NCBI RefSeq assembly: GCF_021391675.1
Contig: NZ_CP090095.1
Location: forward strand, 501,501 to 565,500
DNA: 64,000 nt
Source of the DNA: Neorhizobium galegae
GTDB taxonomy: Bacteria; Pseudomonadota; Alphaproteobacteria; Rhizobiales; Rhizobiaceae
Direction: 5' to 3'
The notes below the pieces were generated by a model, which was not told the DNA's origin, did no database searches, and was given only the letters and a program-made list of their open reading frames with translations. Position numbers and translations under genes: made by a program. Shown here piece after piece: positions 21,405 through 30,210 of the stretch (position 1 is its first letter; each line of letters begins with the position of its first letter).

Positions 21405-22112
21405 ATGACACCGATCCTGTTTTACGGCGTTCCGGAAGGATGTTCCTTCGGCTCGATCGTCGCGCTCGAATGGACCGGCGCGCCATATCGACTATGCCGC
21501 GTCGAAATGCCGGCCGTGGTTTCGAGCGAGGCCTACAAGCCGGTGAATCCGATCGGCGAAACACCGTCGCTGATGCTGCCGGATGGCCGGGTTATGAGCG
21601 AAAGCATGGCGATCCTCAACCACATCGCCGCGCGTACGGTGGATAAGGGCTGGGGTTTCGATCCGAAATCGAAAAAGTTCTACCGGCTGAACCAGATGCT
21701 GGCCTTCCTCAATACCGCTTTCTTCAACGCCTTCGGCCCGCTCTGGCACACGGTGGAGCACGAACTCGACCCGCAGGCCAAGCAGGCGCTTCGCGCTTAC
21801 GGCATCGCCAAGGTCGAGAAGGCGCATGCGCAGCTCGAAACGCTTCTTGGTGGCCGCGAGTGGCTGCTCGGCGACGAGAAGAGCTTTGCGGATGCCTATT
21901 TCGCCGGCATTGCCCGATGGAACGATTTCCACCAGGTCGTCGACCGGAGGCAGTTTCCGGCGCTCAATGCGCTCTATGAGCGTTTGCAGCAGGACCCCGC
22001 GGTGCAGTTCGCCTGGGCCATCGAGCATCAGGAAGAGGCGCAGACGAGCGGCCAGTTCCTCGGCCATGTGAGCCTCGATGAAGCACTCGGATCTTTGAAG
22101 CAGGCGGCGTGA
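21405..22112 (+). CDS. Glutathione S-transferase family protein
   Basis: A 235-aa GST: thioredoxin-like domain (MTPILFYGVPEGCSFGSIVA, with NPIGETPSLMLPDGRVMSES for glutathione binding) and helical C-domain (WLLGDEKSFADAYFAG). The ATG at 21405 is preceded by CAGGGAG. Divergent from the LysR regulator, which probably controls it. The substrate cannot be told; FosA-like or maleylacetoacetate isomerase functions are not indicated. Confidence 0.88.
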   Translation: MTPILFYGVPEGCSFGSIVALEWTGAPYRLCRVEMPAVVSSEAYKPVNPIGETPSLMLPDGRVMSESMAILNHIAARTVDKGWGFDPKSKKFYRLNQMLAFLNTAFFNAFGPLWHTVEHELDPQAKQALRAYGIAKVEKAHAQLETLLGGREWLLGDEKSFADAYFAGIARWNDFHQVVDRRQFPALNALYERLQQDPAVQFAWAIEHQEEAQTSGQFLGHVSLDEALGSLKQAA

Positions 22113-22214
22113 TTGCCATATCCATGCGCAGTCGTGGCGTCCTTGGTGGGCGCCGCGACCTGAGGCGCTTGCCTGAAATGATACTCGGATTTGATCCTTG
22201 GAGGTTCAACGAGC

Positions 22215-23591
22215 TTACGCCGCGGTGAGATCCTTGAGGAAGTCGTCGCACCAGCGTGTCACGTCGTATTCGAGGAGATGCTCCATCATCCGGCCCCAGC
22301 GCTCCTTGCGCTCTTCAATCGGCATGTTGATGCCGCGCGCGATCGCGTTCGCCGTGCCTTCGATATCGTAGGGATTGACCAGCAGCGCGCCGCGAAGCTC
22401 CCGTGCCGCGCCGGCAAACCGGGATAATACCAGAACGCCCGGATTTTCTGGGTCCTGCGCCGCGACATATTCCTTGGCGACGAGGTTCATGCCATCGCGA
22501 AGTGGTGTGACGAGCCCTATCCTGGCGAGCCGATAGAGACCGGCGAGGACGGGCCGTCCGATCGAGCGGTTGATATAGCGGATCGGCACCCAGTCGACCG
22601 TGCCGATCGCACCGTTCACGCGGCCGGCCTGCTCGGCCACCATCCGCTGCATCTGCTCGTATTCCGGTACTTCGGATCGGGATTTCGGGGTGATCTGCAG
22701 GTAGGTGACGCGGTTGTGATGGGCGGGGTTGGATTTGACGAAGTGCTCGAAGGCATCGATCCGCTGGGTGATGCCCTTGGAATAATCCAGCCGGTCGACG
22801 CCGATGATCAGGTCGCGTCCTTCGACACTCTGCTTGGCCTTGCGCACGATGACATTGCTGGCCGCTTTCTTCGCGTATTCGGCAAACATCGCCGTCTCGA
22901 TGCTGATCGGATAAAAGCCGCCCTTGAAGGTGCGTCCGTAAGAGGTCAGCTTCCCGCCCTCGAGCGCGTCCCCGATGCCTTCTCGTACCAGTCCTCCGAC
23001 GAAATTGGCGAGGTCATGATCGGTCTGAAACCCCACCAGGTCGTAGTAGGAGAGGTTCTTCATGATCTCCTCATGCACGGGCATGGTGAACAGCACGTCC
23101 GCCGGCGGCCAGGGAATGTGCAGGAAGAAGCCGATCTTGTTCTTGAGGCCCATCTGGCGCAGTTCCGCGGCAAGCGGGATCAGGTGGTAGTCGTGTATCC
23201 AGATGACGTCGTCTTCCTGGATGAGCGGCGCCAGCTTGTGGGCGAAGAAGCGGTTGACGCGGAAGTAACCGGCCATCTCCTTGCGTCCATATTCCGCCAG
23301 ATCCATCCGGTAATGACAGATCGGCCAGAGCACGCGGTTGGCAAACCCGTGGTAATATTCCTCGACGTCCGTCTTGGTGAGATCGGTGAGCGCATAGGTG
23401 ATGTTGCCATGCTGCTGCATGTCGAGCGGCGCCGGCTCCTTCGCGCCGCTGGATTTGCCGGACCATCCCATCCAGATGCCGCCGTGCTCTTCCAGGGCGG
23501 CCTGTAGCGCGACAGCCAGCCCGCCGGCTGGAGCATCGCCGCTCTTTTGCGGCAGGGAGACACGGTTCGAAACGACGACAAGTCGGCTCAA
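22215..23591 (-). CDS. otsA: Trehalose-6-phosphate synthase
   Basis: GT20 glycosyltransferase forming trehalose-6-phosphate from UDP-glucose and glucose-6-phosphate. The 458-aa protein starts MSRLVVVSNRVSLP (TTG codon at 23591 with AGGA upstream), has IWIHDYHL near residue 128 and the C-terminal nucleotide-binding LRDGMNLVAKEYVAAQ. It follows otsB by 17 bp in one unit. Trehalose protects against osmotic and desiccation stress. Confidence 0.96.
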   Translation of the reverse strand: MSRLVVVSNRVSLPQKSGDAPAGGLAVALQAALEEHGGIWMGWSGKSSGAKEPAPLDMQQHGNITYALTDLTKTDVEEYYHGFANRVLWPICHYRMDLAEYGRKEMAGYFRVNRFFAHKLAPLIQEDDVIWIHDYHLIPLAAELRQMGLKNKIGFFLHIPWPPADVLFTMPVHEEIMKNLSYYDLVGFQTDHDLANFVGGLVREGIGDALEGGKLTSYGRTFKGGFYPISIETAMFAEYAKKAASNVIVRKAKQSVEGRDLIIGVDRLDYSKGITQRIDAFEHFVKSNPAHHNRVTYLQITPKSRSEVPEYEQMQRMVAEQAGRVNGAIGTVDWVPIRYINRSIGRPVLAGLYRLARIGLVTPLRDGMNLVAKEYVAAQDPENPGVLVLSRFAGAARELRGALLVNPYDIEGTANAIARGINMPIEERKERWGRMMEHLLEYDVTRWCDDFLKDLTAA

Positions 23592-23608
23592 GATATTGTC
23601 CTTTCAGC

Positions 23609-24424
23609 TCACGCGGCGTCGGGCTTGACGCCACTCGCAAGCGCTTTGATTGCCGCGCGCAAGGCAGCGGCCGAGGGGAGGGTGGATTTGGCTTGCGTGT
23701 CACCCGGTGTCTCGGTGATACGGATGGAATGGCCGCCGAGTTCGTTGGCGGTGCGGAACATCGCCTCGTCGGTCACGTCGTCGCCGATCGCGATCGGCTT
23801 GCGGCCCTTGAAGGGCGGTTGATCGAGAAAGGCCTGCAAGGCGTGACCCTTGCTCGCCTGGGCCGGCCTGATTTCCATCACCATCTTGCCGTGCTGGAGC
23901 GTGAAGTCCGGCCCCGCCATATCGAGGTAGCGGGGCATGGCAGCCTCGACCGCCTCGCGTTGCTCCGGCGCCTGGCGATAATGAGCGGCGACCGCGGCAC
24001 CCTTGTCCTCCACCAGAACGCCCGGCCATTGGCCGGCTTCGCGGACAAGAGCCGCTTTCAGGTCTTCGAACGCGGCATCGACCTCCACCCGGCTGATTGC
24101 CCCGGAGGGATCGCGGCGCTCGGAGCCGTGCAGGCCTGCGATCGGGAATTTATACGGGGTGAAAAGCTGGTCGGCATAGGGAAGTGCCCGGCCTGTGACC
24201 AGCGCCAGCGCGCCGCCGAGGCTCATGGAAAGACGATGCAGGTTTTCAGGCAGCTCCGGCGGTACGACGATCCCGTCCGGGGTCTCGGCAAGCTCGATCA
24301 GCGTGCCGTCGATATCGAGAAACAGCGCCCATCGCTCCGGCTCGAGCATGAGCCTGGCAAGAACGGAATCCCCCGGAAGGAGCGCTTCTGCTGTAGCTGG
24401 GCTCGGCTGTTCTTTACGCGACAT
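23609..24424 (-). CDS. otsB: Trehalose-6-phosphate phosphatase
   Basis: HAD-family phosphatase releasing free trehalose from trehalose-6-phosphate. The 271-aa protein contains the nucleophile motif FLDIDGTLIE (first Asp is the phospho-acceptor), ALVTGR, and the Mg-binding IAIGDDVTDEAMF. First gene of otsBA. Divergent from the amidotransferase gene across 194 bp, which should hold both promoters. Confidence 0.96.
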   Translation of the reverse strand: MSRKEQPSPATAEALLPGDSVLARLMLEPERWALFLDIDGTLIELAETPDGIVVPPELPENLHRLSMSLGGALALVTGRALPYADQLFTPYKFPIAGLHGSERRDPSGAISRVEVDAAFEDLKAALVREAGQWPGVLVEDKGAAVAAHYRQAPEQREAVEAAMPRYLDMAGPDFTLQHGKMVMEIRPAQASKGHALQAFLDQPPFKGRKPIAIGDDVTDEAMFRTANELGGHSIRITETPGDTQAKSTLPSAAALRAAIKALASGVKPDAA

Positions 24425-24618
24425 GAGCCTCTATCTAGGCCGCCAAATTCCGGCGGCAACCTCGAAAGATCACGCCCTGTCGCAAAAAGTGATACATTCC
24501 TTGGCAAGAAACTGGCATGTAGCCATCGAATTCATGTTTCATTAAGCCTTTGTAGTGACCCTGAAGTTCCTGGATTTTCAGGCCGCGGACGGGCGGCAAC
24601 GTCGGAGCAGAAAGACCC

Positions 24619-25413
24619 ATGTGTCGTTGGGCAGCCTATCGTGGCGAACCTCTTTATCTCGAAGAACTCGTCTCCTCGCCGGCCCATTCCCTGATCGAGC
24701 AGTCTCATTGCGCCACCCGCGCCAAGACCGCGACGAATGGTGATGGTTTCGGCATCGCCTGGTATGGCGACCGGCCGGAGCCCGGCCGTTACCGCGACAT
24801 CCTGCCCGCCTGGTCGGACTGCAATCTGAAGAGCCTGGCGCGGCAGATCCGTTCGCCGCTCTTCCTCGCCCATGTACGGGCGGCAACCCATGGCGCGACG
24901 CGGCGCGACAATTGTCATCCTTTCGTCCAGGGCCATTGGTCGTTCATGCACAATGGCCAGATTTCCGGCTTCGAGCGCATCCGCCGGCATATGGAGGGCA
25001 TGCTCTCCGACGCGCTTTTCGATGCCCGCAACGGCACGACGGATTCCGAACTTCTCTTCCTGCTCGCCTTGCAATTCGGCCTGGATACCGACCCGTTCCA
25101 GGCCATGGAAAAGGCGATCGCCGCGGTCGAGGACCTGTCTCTCGAAAAATCGGGCGAGGCGTTGGTGCGCTTCACCGCCGCCTATTCCAACGGCCGCGAA
25201 CTCTATGCGGTGCGCTATGCCACCGACCATAAACCGCCGACGCTCTACGCGGCCCCGATGGGCGGCAAGACGGGCTATTGCCTTGTTTCCGAGCCGCTCA
25301 ACGATGAAGTCGATACCTGGGTGGAAATCCCTGACGGCAGCGCCGTCGTGGTTGGGGCCGATGGCCTCCAGGCTACGCTCTTCCGGCCGAAGGCGCTGTC
25401 CGAAGCGGCTTGA
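24619..25413 (+). CDS. Class II glutamine amidotransferase (YafJ / EgtC-like)
   Basis: A 264-aa protein that begins MCRWAAYRG, so the Ntn nucleophile Cys2 is exposed after removal of Met. Other class II motifs are NGDGFGIAWYG, FLAHVRAATHG and SFMHNGQI. It has the glutaminase domain only, without a synthetase domain. Relatives are of unknown role or act with peptidases on gamma-glutamyl substrates. Convergent with coaBC, separated by 3 bp. Confidence 0.88.
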   Translation: MCRWAAYRGEPLYLEELVSSPAHSLIEQSHCATRAKTATNGDGFGIAWYGDRPEPGRYRDILPAWSDCNLKSLARQIRSPLFLAHVRAATHGATRRDNCHPFVQGHWSFMHNGQISGFERIRRHMEGMLSDALFDARNGTTDSELLFLLALQFGLDTDPFQAMEKAIAAVEDLSLEKSGEALVRFTAAYSNGRELYAVRYATDHKPPTLYAAPMGGKTGYCLVSEPLNDEVDTWVEIPDGSAVVVGADGLQATLFRPKALSEAA

Positions 25414-25416
25414 GAT

Positions 25417-26622
25417 CTATCCGAGCTTCGAGGCGATCAGTGCGGCAAGGCGCTCTGCCACCTCGTCCTTGTCGAGATCAGGCCATTCATCGACGCTTTT
25501 GGCGCTGATGATCTTCACCCGGTTGCGGGTGCCACCCATGATGCCGGTTTCCGGTGAGACGTCGTTGGCAACGATCAGGTCGGCGCCCTTGCGTTCCAGT
25601 TTCGCGCGGCCGTTCTTTTCGATATCCTGGGTCTCTGCGGCAAAGCCGACCACTATCTTGGGCCGCTTTTGGTGATGACCCACGGTCTTCAGGATGTCCG
25701 GGTTTTCGGTCAGTAGCAGGGGAGGCGGGGCCTCGCCCGGCTGCTTCTTGATCTTCTGGCCGGCCGACGAGGCGACGCGCCAGTCGGCGACCGCTGCCAC
25801 CATGACGGCGATATCGGCCGGCAGCCGGGAGGTCACCGCTTCCAGCATTTCCTCGGCGCGTTCCACATGTATGGTCTTTACGCCGACCGGATCGGGTATG
25901 GTCACCGGTCCGGAGACGAGCGTCACATCCGCGCCGAGCTTTGCGAGCGCCGCGGCAATCGCATGGCCTTGCCGGCCGGAGGAGCGGTTGGCGATATAAC
26001 GCACCGGGTCGATCGGCTCATGCGTCGGGCCTGATGTGACGATCACCTTTTTGCCGGCAAGCGGCTTTGGCGTGCCGTCCAGCAGGCTGATCGCTGCCGC
26101 GACGATCTCCAGCGGCTCGGCCATGCGGCCGGTGCCGGCCTCGTTGCTTTCGGCCATCTCGCCCGCCATCGGACCGATGAAATGGATGCCGTCGCTCTTC
26201 AGCGTCGCGACATTGCGCTTGGTCGCGGGTGCGGCCCACATCTTTGGGTTCATGGCAGGCGCGACCAGGACCGGCTGGTCGGTGGCAAGCAGCACCGCAC
26301 TCGCGAGATCGTCCGCCAGCCCATGCGCCATCTTGGCCATCAGGTCGGCGCTGGCAGGTGCGACGATCACAAGATCGTTGTCGCGGGCGAGCCTGATATG
26401 GCCGACATCCTGCTCGTCCTCGCGGGAAAACAGATCGATATAGACATGGCTGGCGGATAGCGCGCCGACCGCCAGCGGTGTGATGAATTCCTGGGACGCC
26501 TTGGTCATGATCGGACGAACCGATGCCCCCCGCTCGCGAAGCCGGCGAATGAGATCGAGGCTCTTATAGGCGGCAATGCCGCCGGAGATGATCAGAAGGA
26601 TGCGCTTGCCGGAGAGTTCCAT
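25417..26622 (-). CDS. coaBC: Bifunctional phosphopantothenoylcysteine decarboxylase / phosphopantothenate-cysteine ligase
   Basis: Two-step coenzyme A enzyme, 401 aa. The N-terminal flavoprotein domain (CoaC) starts KRILLIISGGIAAYKSLDLIR and carries the PAMNPKMW motif near residue 121. The C-terminal CoaB domain has VTSGPTHEPIDPVRYIANRSSG. In several rhizobia the gene lies close to dut and ubiB; here dut is about 8 kb away and four extra genes separate coaBC from ubiB. Confidence 0.95.
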   Translation of the reverse strand: MELSGKRILLIISGGIAAYKSLDLIRRLRERGASVRPIMTKASQEFITPLAVGALSASHVYIDLFSREDEQDVGHIRLARDNDLVIVAPASADLMAKMAHGLADDLASAVLLATDQPVLVAPAMNPKMWAAPATKRNVATLKSDGIHFIGPMAGEMAESNEAGTGRMAEPLEIVAAAISLLDGTPKPLAGKKVIVTSGPTHEPIDPVRYIANRSSGRQGHAIAAALAKLGADVTLVSGPVTIPDPVGVKTIHVERAEEMLEAVTSRLPADIAVMVAAVADWRVASSAGQKIKKQPGEAPPPLLLTENPDILKTVGHHQKRPKIVVGFAAETQDIEKNGRAKLERKGADLIVANDVSPETGIMGGTRNRVKIISAKSVDEWPDLDKDEVAERLAALIASKLG

Positions 26623-26749
26623 GCCATTACCCGATGCCAGAATGGCGGGAAGCTAAGCCTTTGGCCGCCGAGTTGCAATTGCCTTCCCCACGGATGGCGC
26701 CGCGGAACAGTTGCAGCTGACGGGAGTTCGGCTGCAAAGGAGAACCGCC

Positions 26750-27109
26750 ATGAAAAAGAATTTCATCCCGAAGAAGATAGCCGGATTCAAGGTGCCGAAA
26801 TCCGTGCGCAGGTCGTCATTGCTGCGCAACATGCTGGCGAGCGGCACCGGTCGGCAGATGCTGGCAAGAGCCCTCGTTGCCGGTGCCAATGCTGCCGCCA
26901 CCGTCCTGACCGACGAGCGGGCCGACATCCGTAAACCCGGCAAGGCAAGCGGCCGCAGACGCGCCCTTGCCGCAAGCGTGGCAGGCGAGGCGATCGATAG
27001 CGCGACCGCCGCAGCCATCGATGTCGTCACCGGCCCGACGCGCCCGCTCTTCAAGGCAAGTGCCAAGGCGAAGCAGGGCCGGATTTTCCCGGAACCGGTC
27101 ACGCACTGA
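26750..27109 (+). CDS. Small basic protein of unknown function (119 aa)
   Basis: Starts at an ATG with a textbook AAAGGAGAA site. Product: Lys/Arg-rich N-terminus (MKKNFIPKKIAGFKVPKSVR), then Ala-rich helical segments around residues 38-54 and 77-92 that look weakly hydrophobic or amphipathic. No domain recognised. A secretory signal is not apparent. Codon pattern and ribosome site support a real gene. The reverse frame is also open but looks like a shadow. Confidence 0.6.
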   Translation: MKKNFIPKKIAGFKVPKSVRRSSLLRNMLASGTGRQMLARALVAGANAAATVLTDERADIRKPGKASGRRRALAASVAGEAIDSATAAAIDVVTGPTRPLFKASAKAKQGRIFPEPVTH

Positions 27110-27333
27110 CGCGAAAGCAATCCGAACATCTTGCGCGAATTTCTGGACTGCATTACTCCTGTTTGCGGCCGGATGCGGCCAGCCGCCCGCGGCGCCTTCA
27201 AGCGCCAAAGTGAATGCATCCACCGCCTCTCATCCTTTGCCGATCCGGCCAGCGATGACGAACGGATCAGCAATGCGGGCGCTGATTGATGGGACCTGAG
27301 CGGTCTTTGTTCGTCTGTTGAAAGGATGATGAG

Positions 27334-27888
27334 ATGCGCGATTTCCGCGATGCAAAACTGATGGCGAAAAGCCTGCGCCAGGCGCTTGCCGAGCGTAAGG
27401 TCGAGCTGACGCATAGCCAGGTCCTGGAGCTGGTTGCGACACAGTTCGGCTACGACAACTGGAATATTCTTGCTGCAAGGATCGATGCGGCAGAGCCGCA
27501 GCAAAGTAAACGGGATGCGGTGTCGATCCAGCCGGCGATCCCGATCTTCCGGATATTCTCCGTCGACAAGGCGATGGAATTCTACCGCGATTTCTTAGGC
27601 TTCACCGTAGACTGGGAACACCGCTTCGGCGAAAACTTCCCGCTCTATTGCCAGATCTCGCGAAGCGGCATGCTGATGCACCTCTCCGAACATGCAGGCG
27701 ATGCGTCGCCGGGCGCAAGGGTCTTTGTGCCGATGACGGGCGCCCGCGCCTTTCAGCAGGAGCTGATCGGCAGGAACTACCAGTACATGAAGCCAGGGCT
27801 CGAACAGGCGGATTGGGGACTGGAAGTGACTGTCACCGACCCGTTCAGCAACCGCATCACCTTCTGCGAGCGGGAGATCAAGCCGTAA
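27334..27888 (+). CDS. Glyoxalase-superfamily protein with N-terminal glyoxalase-related domain
   Basis: A 184-aa two-part protein. Residues 1-50 (MRDFRDAKLMAKSLRQALAE...QFGYDNWNIL) match the small helical glyoxalase-related domain that often precedes VOC domains. Residues 60-184 form a VOC fold (PIFRIFSVDKAMEFYRDFLGFTVDWEHRF) of the bleomycin-resistance type. The activity could be binding of a glycopeptide drug or an isomerase / dioxygenase reaction; nothing here decides. Stands alone. Confidence 0.78.
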   Translation: MRDFRDAKLMAKSLRQALAERKVELTHSQVLELVATQFGYDNWNILAARIDAAEPQQSKRDAVSIQPAIPIFRIFSVDKAMEFYRDFLGFTVDWEHRFGENFPLYCQISRSGMLMHLSEHAGDASPGARVFVPMTGARAFQQELIGRNYQYMKPGLEQADWGLEVTVTDPFSNRITFCEREIKP

Positions 27889-27936
27889 GCCTGACCCGGG
27901 GCCGGTCTGCTCGCGGCGTTCAAGCCCAATGATACG

Positions 27937-28713
27937 CTAGATCTTCTTCCTGGCGGTCGCGAGCGGCTCGGTCGTCAGCTTGAAATCCGTCATTTCCTTC
28001 GGCGTCAGGTAATAGAGCCGGTCCGGCGGTGTTTCGAGCGCATGGATCCAGAGGCCCGCGCCGATGCCCATCTGGTCGAGATGGCGAGCGACCCGTGCGG
28101 TGGTCGCCTGCGCGGCAGACATCGCCTGTTCCGCCGACGGCCGGTCCTTGGCTCCGTTGAACACCTGGTGCACGCCGATCACCGCATCCTTCTCCGCCAA
28201 ACGCCCGACGCCGCCGGCAAATACGATCGGGCAGGAAGAGGCGCAGAGCGCCTTCGACGCCACCTTCGTATCGAGCTTCCTGTCGCGGATCAGCTTCGAC
28301 ATGGCGAGCGCATCGTCCACCGAGCCGCCGGGGGAGTTAAGCGTCACCGTCTTCACATATTCCCCGCGCGTTTCGATCTCCTTGGAGAAGCGGGCGGCGG
28401 CGCCCGGGTCGATCGTCCCTTCGGCGAGCAGCACGCCGCCCGTGGTGAGCTCGAAGGTAATCGGCTTGCGCAGCACTTCCCTGGGGCTGGCCGGCTGTAC
28501 CGGCGGCGCTGCGGGGACGCCTTCGGTCAGGGCTGGCGGTAGCACGGGCTGGTCCTCGTGCATCGGATCGAAGCCAGGCAGGGCGGCGTTCATTGCCGTC
28601 ATGTCACGAATATCGACGACGAGGAAAACCGCTGCGGCCGAGAGAAGAATATAGAAGGCGCCGCGCATCAGCACGCCTTCATCGAGTTTGCTGATCGCCT
28701 CACCGATCCTCAT
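27937..28713 (-). CDS. Membrane-anchored ClpP-fold serine hydrolase-like protein
   Basis: A 258-aa protein. A hydrophobic anchor spans residues about 17-35, a Pro-rich linker runs to about 85, and a crotonase/ClpP-type domain follows. It has the oxyanion loop LNSPGGSVDDALAMS (126-139), a candidate nucleophile Ser159 or Ser160 in ALCASSCPIVFAGG, a candidate His182 in GVHQVF and Asp243 in LTPKEMTDF, a plausible Ser-His-Asp set. Cys157 and Cys161 flank the nucleophile and could form a periplasmic disulfide. It overlaps the upstream membrane-protein gene by 14 bp. The substrate and partner are unknown; SppA-like peptide cleavage is an inference. Confidence 0.68.
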   Translation of the reverse strand: MRIGEAISKLDEGVLMRGAFYILLSAAAVFLVVDIRDMTAMNAALPGFDPMHEDQPVLPPALTEGVPAAPPVQPASPREVLRKPITFELTTGGVLLAEGTIDPGAAARFSKEIETRGEYVKTVTLNSPGGSVDDALAMSKLIRDRKLDTKVASKALCASSCPIVFAGGVGRLAEKDAVIGVHQVFNGAKDRPSAEQAMSAAQATTARVARHLDQMGIGAGLWIHALETPPDRLYYLTPKEMTDFKLTTEPLATARKKI

Positions 28714-30061
28714 GCGTCCGGTCCCGGCTGCGCGACTTGAGGTCGATGGCGGTGATATTGTTCGGCTCGGCTTCGGACGCTGGTTCCGGCGTTGATTCAG
28801 GTGTCGGTTGCGGCCTTGGCGCGAATGTCTTGTCGTCGGCTTCCGCCTTGGCGATCGTCTGCTCGATGTTCACCCCGCTCGCCGTGACGGCACGCTGAAC
28901 TTCCAGCGCCCTGAGAAGCTTGGCCGCGGTGATCCGTTCGGCGAAGGGCAGATCTTCCTCCTGGCGGCGGATCGCACCATGCACGGTGGCGAGAATGAAC
29001 ACCATCACGCCGGGCAGGAGGTCGATGGAAATAGCGCCGGCCCAGGCGGGAATGAAATCCTGCGCATAATGCAGCACGGCTTCGGCGGAGGAGAGCGGCA
29101 CGAAACGGCGCTCCTGAACCGGCGGGCGGGCGAGGATTTCGTCGGCGGCCTTGGCGAGCGCCTTGGATTGCGCGGTGACCGAGGTGCGGACGGTGTCCAT
29201 CACCTGGTTCTGGCGGTTGACGAGATCGGCCGCACCGCCATCCGGTACCGGCGCGATGAACCCGACCGACAGGTCGTCCGCCGCGCGGCGGATCGACGGC
29301 GCGATCGAGGTTTGCGCCAGCGAGGTGATGACACCGGTCAGCGCCACGGCTTCGGTGGAAAACTGGTCGGCACGCGGCTCGATCGTGCCCGGTGCCGAGA
29401 CCAGCGAACGCATCGTCTCAAGCCGTTTCTGCCCTTGGGCGAAGAGGCCGTCCACCTGCTCGCGTGAGGCATTGATGTTGGCTGAAAGCGACTTCATCTG
29501 CGCCGACATCTGGCTGAGAAGCTGCACGACGCTCCCCGAACCGGTCGTGCCGGTGAGCGAACCGGATTGCCGCTCGACGCCCGCGAGCTGGGCGAAACGT
29601 TCGGACGCACGCTGGATATCCGGCAGCAGGTTTTGGGCCGCGAGTGCGTTCTGGTGGGCGCGATCGAGATCGGCGGTATAGTCCTCGACCGTTTCGGAAA
29701 GATGCTGCTCGACGGCCGCGGAACCGGCAAGCGCCGCCGCGTTCAGCCAGCTCGACATGGCAAGGATCATCGCAGCGCCGACCGCCATGACGCCAAGCAT
29801 GGCGGTGCGGCCGCCACGGCTCGTCACATGCGGATAGAACCGGGCCATATAGGACCAGAAGGCATAGATGCCGACCGAAACCGAAGCGGAGTAGATGACC
29901 GCCGCAAAAAACACGGCCGTCGGCGACCCGTCGAGAATGCTGCGCGCGCCGAGATAGGTGTAGACGCCGGATGCCAGCGCCAGCACGGCAAGCGCGAAAC
30001 GGGTCATCGTCTCGACGGCGGCGACGCCGTCATGCAAGCGTTGAGTTGCGCCTAGCGCCAT
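28700..30061 (-). CDS. Membrane protein with a long periplasmic-type coiled coil, unknown function
   Basis: A 453-aa protein. Three N-terminal helices (about 20-37, 48-70, 85-105), a long Ala/Gln/Ser-rich helical region (115-320, coiled-coil-like, with the segment QMSAQMKSLSANINASREQV), a fourth helix near 340-362, and a Pro/Glu-rich tail (414-433). The start is the ATG at 30061 with GGAG upstream; an in-frame TTG at 30082 is less likely. The downstream ClpP-fold gene starts 14 bp before this one stops, so the two are coupled. No known family recognised. Confidence 0.65.
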   Translation of the reverse strand: MALGATQRLHDGVAAVETMTRFALAVLALASGVYTYLGARSILDGSPTAVFFAAVIYSASVSVGIYAFWSYMARFYPHVTSRGGRTAMLGVMAVGAAMILAMSSWLNAAALAGSAAVEQHLSETVEDYTADLDRAHQNALAAQNLLPDIQRASERFAQLAGVERQSGSLTGTTGSGSVVQLLSQMSAQMKSLSANINASREQVDGLFAQGQKRLETMRSLVSAPGTIEPRADQFSTEAVALTGVITSLAQTSIAPSIRRAADDLSVGFIAPVPDGGAADLVNRQNQVMDTVRTSVTAQSKALAKAADEILARPPVQERRFVPLSSAEAVLHYAQDFIPAWAGAISIDLLPGVMVFILATVHGAIRRQEEDLPFAERITAAKLLRALEVQRAVTASGVNIEQTIAKAEADDKTFAPRPQPTPESTPEPASEAEPNNITAIDLKSRSRDRTHEDR

Positions 30062-30210
30062 GAAACGTCTCCGGAAGGCCAAGTCCCCAAAGGAATGTAT
30101 TCCTTAACAGAGAATGAGAACTCGGCGGAATAAAGGCCGCTTTGGAGTTGCAATATGGCGAAAGCCCTTGCGGAGCAGGGTTTCCGCATCATCAGGCGAC
30201 CGGACAAACC

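Noticed and set aside
22113..22214. Terminator between GST and otsA
   Set aside because: A GGCG/CGCC pairing is possible near 22133-22157, but with bulges and no U-tract; not strong enough to list.
26653..27504. 283-codon minus-strand frame
   Set aside because: It runs opposite the small basic protein and the start of the VOC gene, and looks like a shadow of GC-rich coding DNA.
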